A stretch of 5,846 nt of DNA from Vulcanimicrobiota bacterium (GTDB lineage Bacteria; Eremiobacterota; Eremiobacteria; Baltobacterales; Baltobacteraceae). Made by a program: the position numbers and the translations under genes. Below the pieces are notes generated by a model. It was given only the letters and a program-made list of their open reading frames with translations, did no database searches and was not told where the DNA came from. The stretch lies in NCBI GenBank assembly GCA_030042755.1, contig JASHZC010000187.1, positions 1 through 5,846 of the forward strand. Direction: 5' to 3'. This document shows positions 5,578-5,846 of the stretch, in pieces. The first letter of the stretch is position 1. The number at the start of each line of letters is the position of its first letter.

Positions 5578-5846
5578 GATCCATGAGCATAAAGAGCTTG
5601 CAGTTCCCGGTAGCGACCGCGGTAGTCGAGACCATAACCGACGACATAGACGTCGGGTATCTCGAAGCCACGGTACTTGACTTCAATATCGGCAATTCTG
5701 CGCGCGGGACGATCTAGAAGCGTGCAGACCGCCAGTGAGGCGGGCGAGCGAGCGCTGAGCGACCGCACCACGTACTGTAGCGTCATGCCGGTATCGATGG
5801 TGTCGTCGACAAGGATAACATGCCGACCCTCGATTGACGCTGAGGT
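5568..5846 (-). CDS. hpt: Hypoxanthine phosphoribosyltransferase, C-terminal part (5' end outside window)
   Basis: This is the last 92 residues of a cytoplasmic purine-salvage phosphoribosyltransferase that transfers phosphoribose from PRPP to hypoxanthine (often also guanine), giving IMP or GMP. The frame is open to the window edge, so the start is missing. Visible residues 10-20, VILVDDTIDTG, form the PRPP-binding loop typical of type I phosphoribosyltransferases (usual form V-E-D-I-I-D-T-G, so the T is a mild variant). A run of R-S-P-A-S-L, then C-T-L-L-D-R-P follows. Near residues 63-80 comes the bacterial HPRT signature F-E-I-P-D...V-V-G-Y-G-L-D-Y followed by Y-R. These match the family's C-terminal half closely. 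The TGA stop lies inside the start region of the next gene, so the two are probably co-translated. The product IMP is the substrate of PurA encoded two genes downstream. Frame and family are near certain; substrate preference between hypoxanthine and guanine is not decided by this fragment. Confidence 0.93.
   Translation of the reverse strand, partial: TSASIEGRHVILVDDTIDTGMTLQYVVRSLSARSPASLAVCTLLDRPARRIADIEVKYRGFEIPDVYVVGYGLDYRGRYRELQALYAHGSWP
5569..5585 (-). promoter_or_regulatory. Translation start region of the GH125 gene (two candidate GTG starts)
   Basis: The longest frame begins with GTG at 5577-5575, only 4 nt after a GGA, which is too close for a normal Shine-Dalgarno spacing. A second in-frame GTG at 5571-5569 overlaps the hpt TGA as GTGA and has the same GGA 8-9 nt upstream, a normal spacing. 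The second start would remove only two residues (M-A) and leave the signal peptide intact. A third option, ATG encoding residue 8, would shorten the positively charged n-region. I favour 5571 on spacing, but the longer frame cannot be excluded. Confidence 0.45.

Noticed and set aside
4408..5586. Long open frame of 392 codons on the plus strand opposite the GH125 gene
   Set aside because: It is antisense to a gene with many conserved GH125 motifs, its translation is rich in Arg and Val with no recognisable domain, and such mirror frames are common in GC-rich coding DNA.

Overview
The window is a compact stretch of bacterial chromosome with every recognised gene on the minus strand. Reading along that strand, from high to low coordinates, the order is: hpt (3' end only) > a secreted GH125-type alpha-mannosidase > purA > a 134-bp gap > fliF > fliG > the first codons of a gene in the fliH position, cut by the window edge. 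Coding density is high, overlaps are short (ATGA/GTGA type), and GC is moderately high by eye. No mobile element, tRNA, rRNA or CRISPR array was seen.

Region 1 (5846 to 3008, minus) is a purine-salvage cluster with a carbohydrate gene inside it. Hypoxanthine phosphoribosyltransferase makes IMP, and adenylosuccinate synthetase commits IMP to AMP, so the two enzymes are consecutive steps. Between them sits a GH125 glycoside hydrolase with a signal peptide. It overlaps hpt by 4 or 10 bp depending on the start chosen, and overlaps purA by 4 bp (ATGA). This points to one translationally coupled transcript. The metabolic reason for a mannosidase here is not obvious.

Region 2 (3007 to 2874) separates the purine genes from the flagellar genes. 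Three bases after the purA stop there is a close match to a sigma-28 (FliA/SigD) promoter: TAAA, 15 nt, ACCGATAC. It implies a leader of about 98 nt before fliF. The leader contains a 9-bp hairpin, a competing hairpin sharing one arm, and a possible 27-codon upstream reading frame ending 4 nt before the fliF start.

Region 3 (2873 to 1, minus) is the flagellar MS-ring/switch block. FliF is the MS-ring protein with two membrane segments and a C-terminal FliG-binding tail. FliG is the rotor/switch protein. The fliG stop overlaps, as ATGA, an open frame running off the window; by the common fliF-fliG-fliH-fliI order this is probably fliH.

The organism is a flagellated bacterium whose flagellar genes lie next to purine salvage genes. 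The proteins do not look closely enterobacterial or bacillar. An uncultured or little-cultured phylum such as Eremiobacterota/WPS-2 is a guess from general gene character, not a demonstrated assignment.
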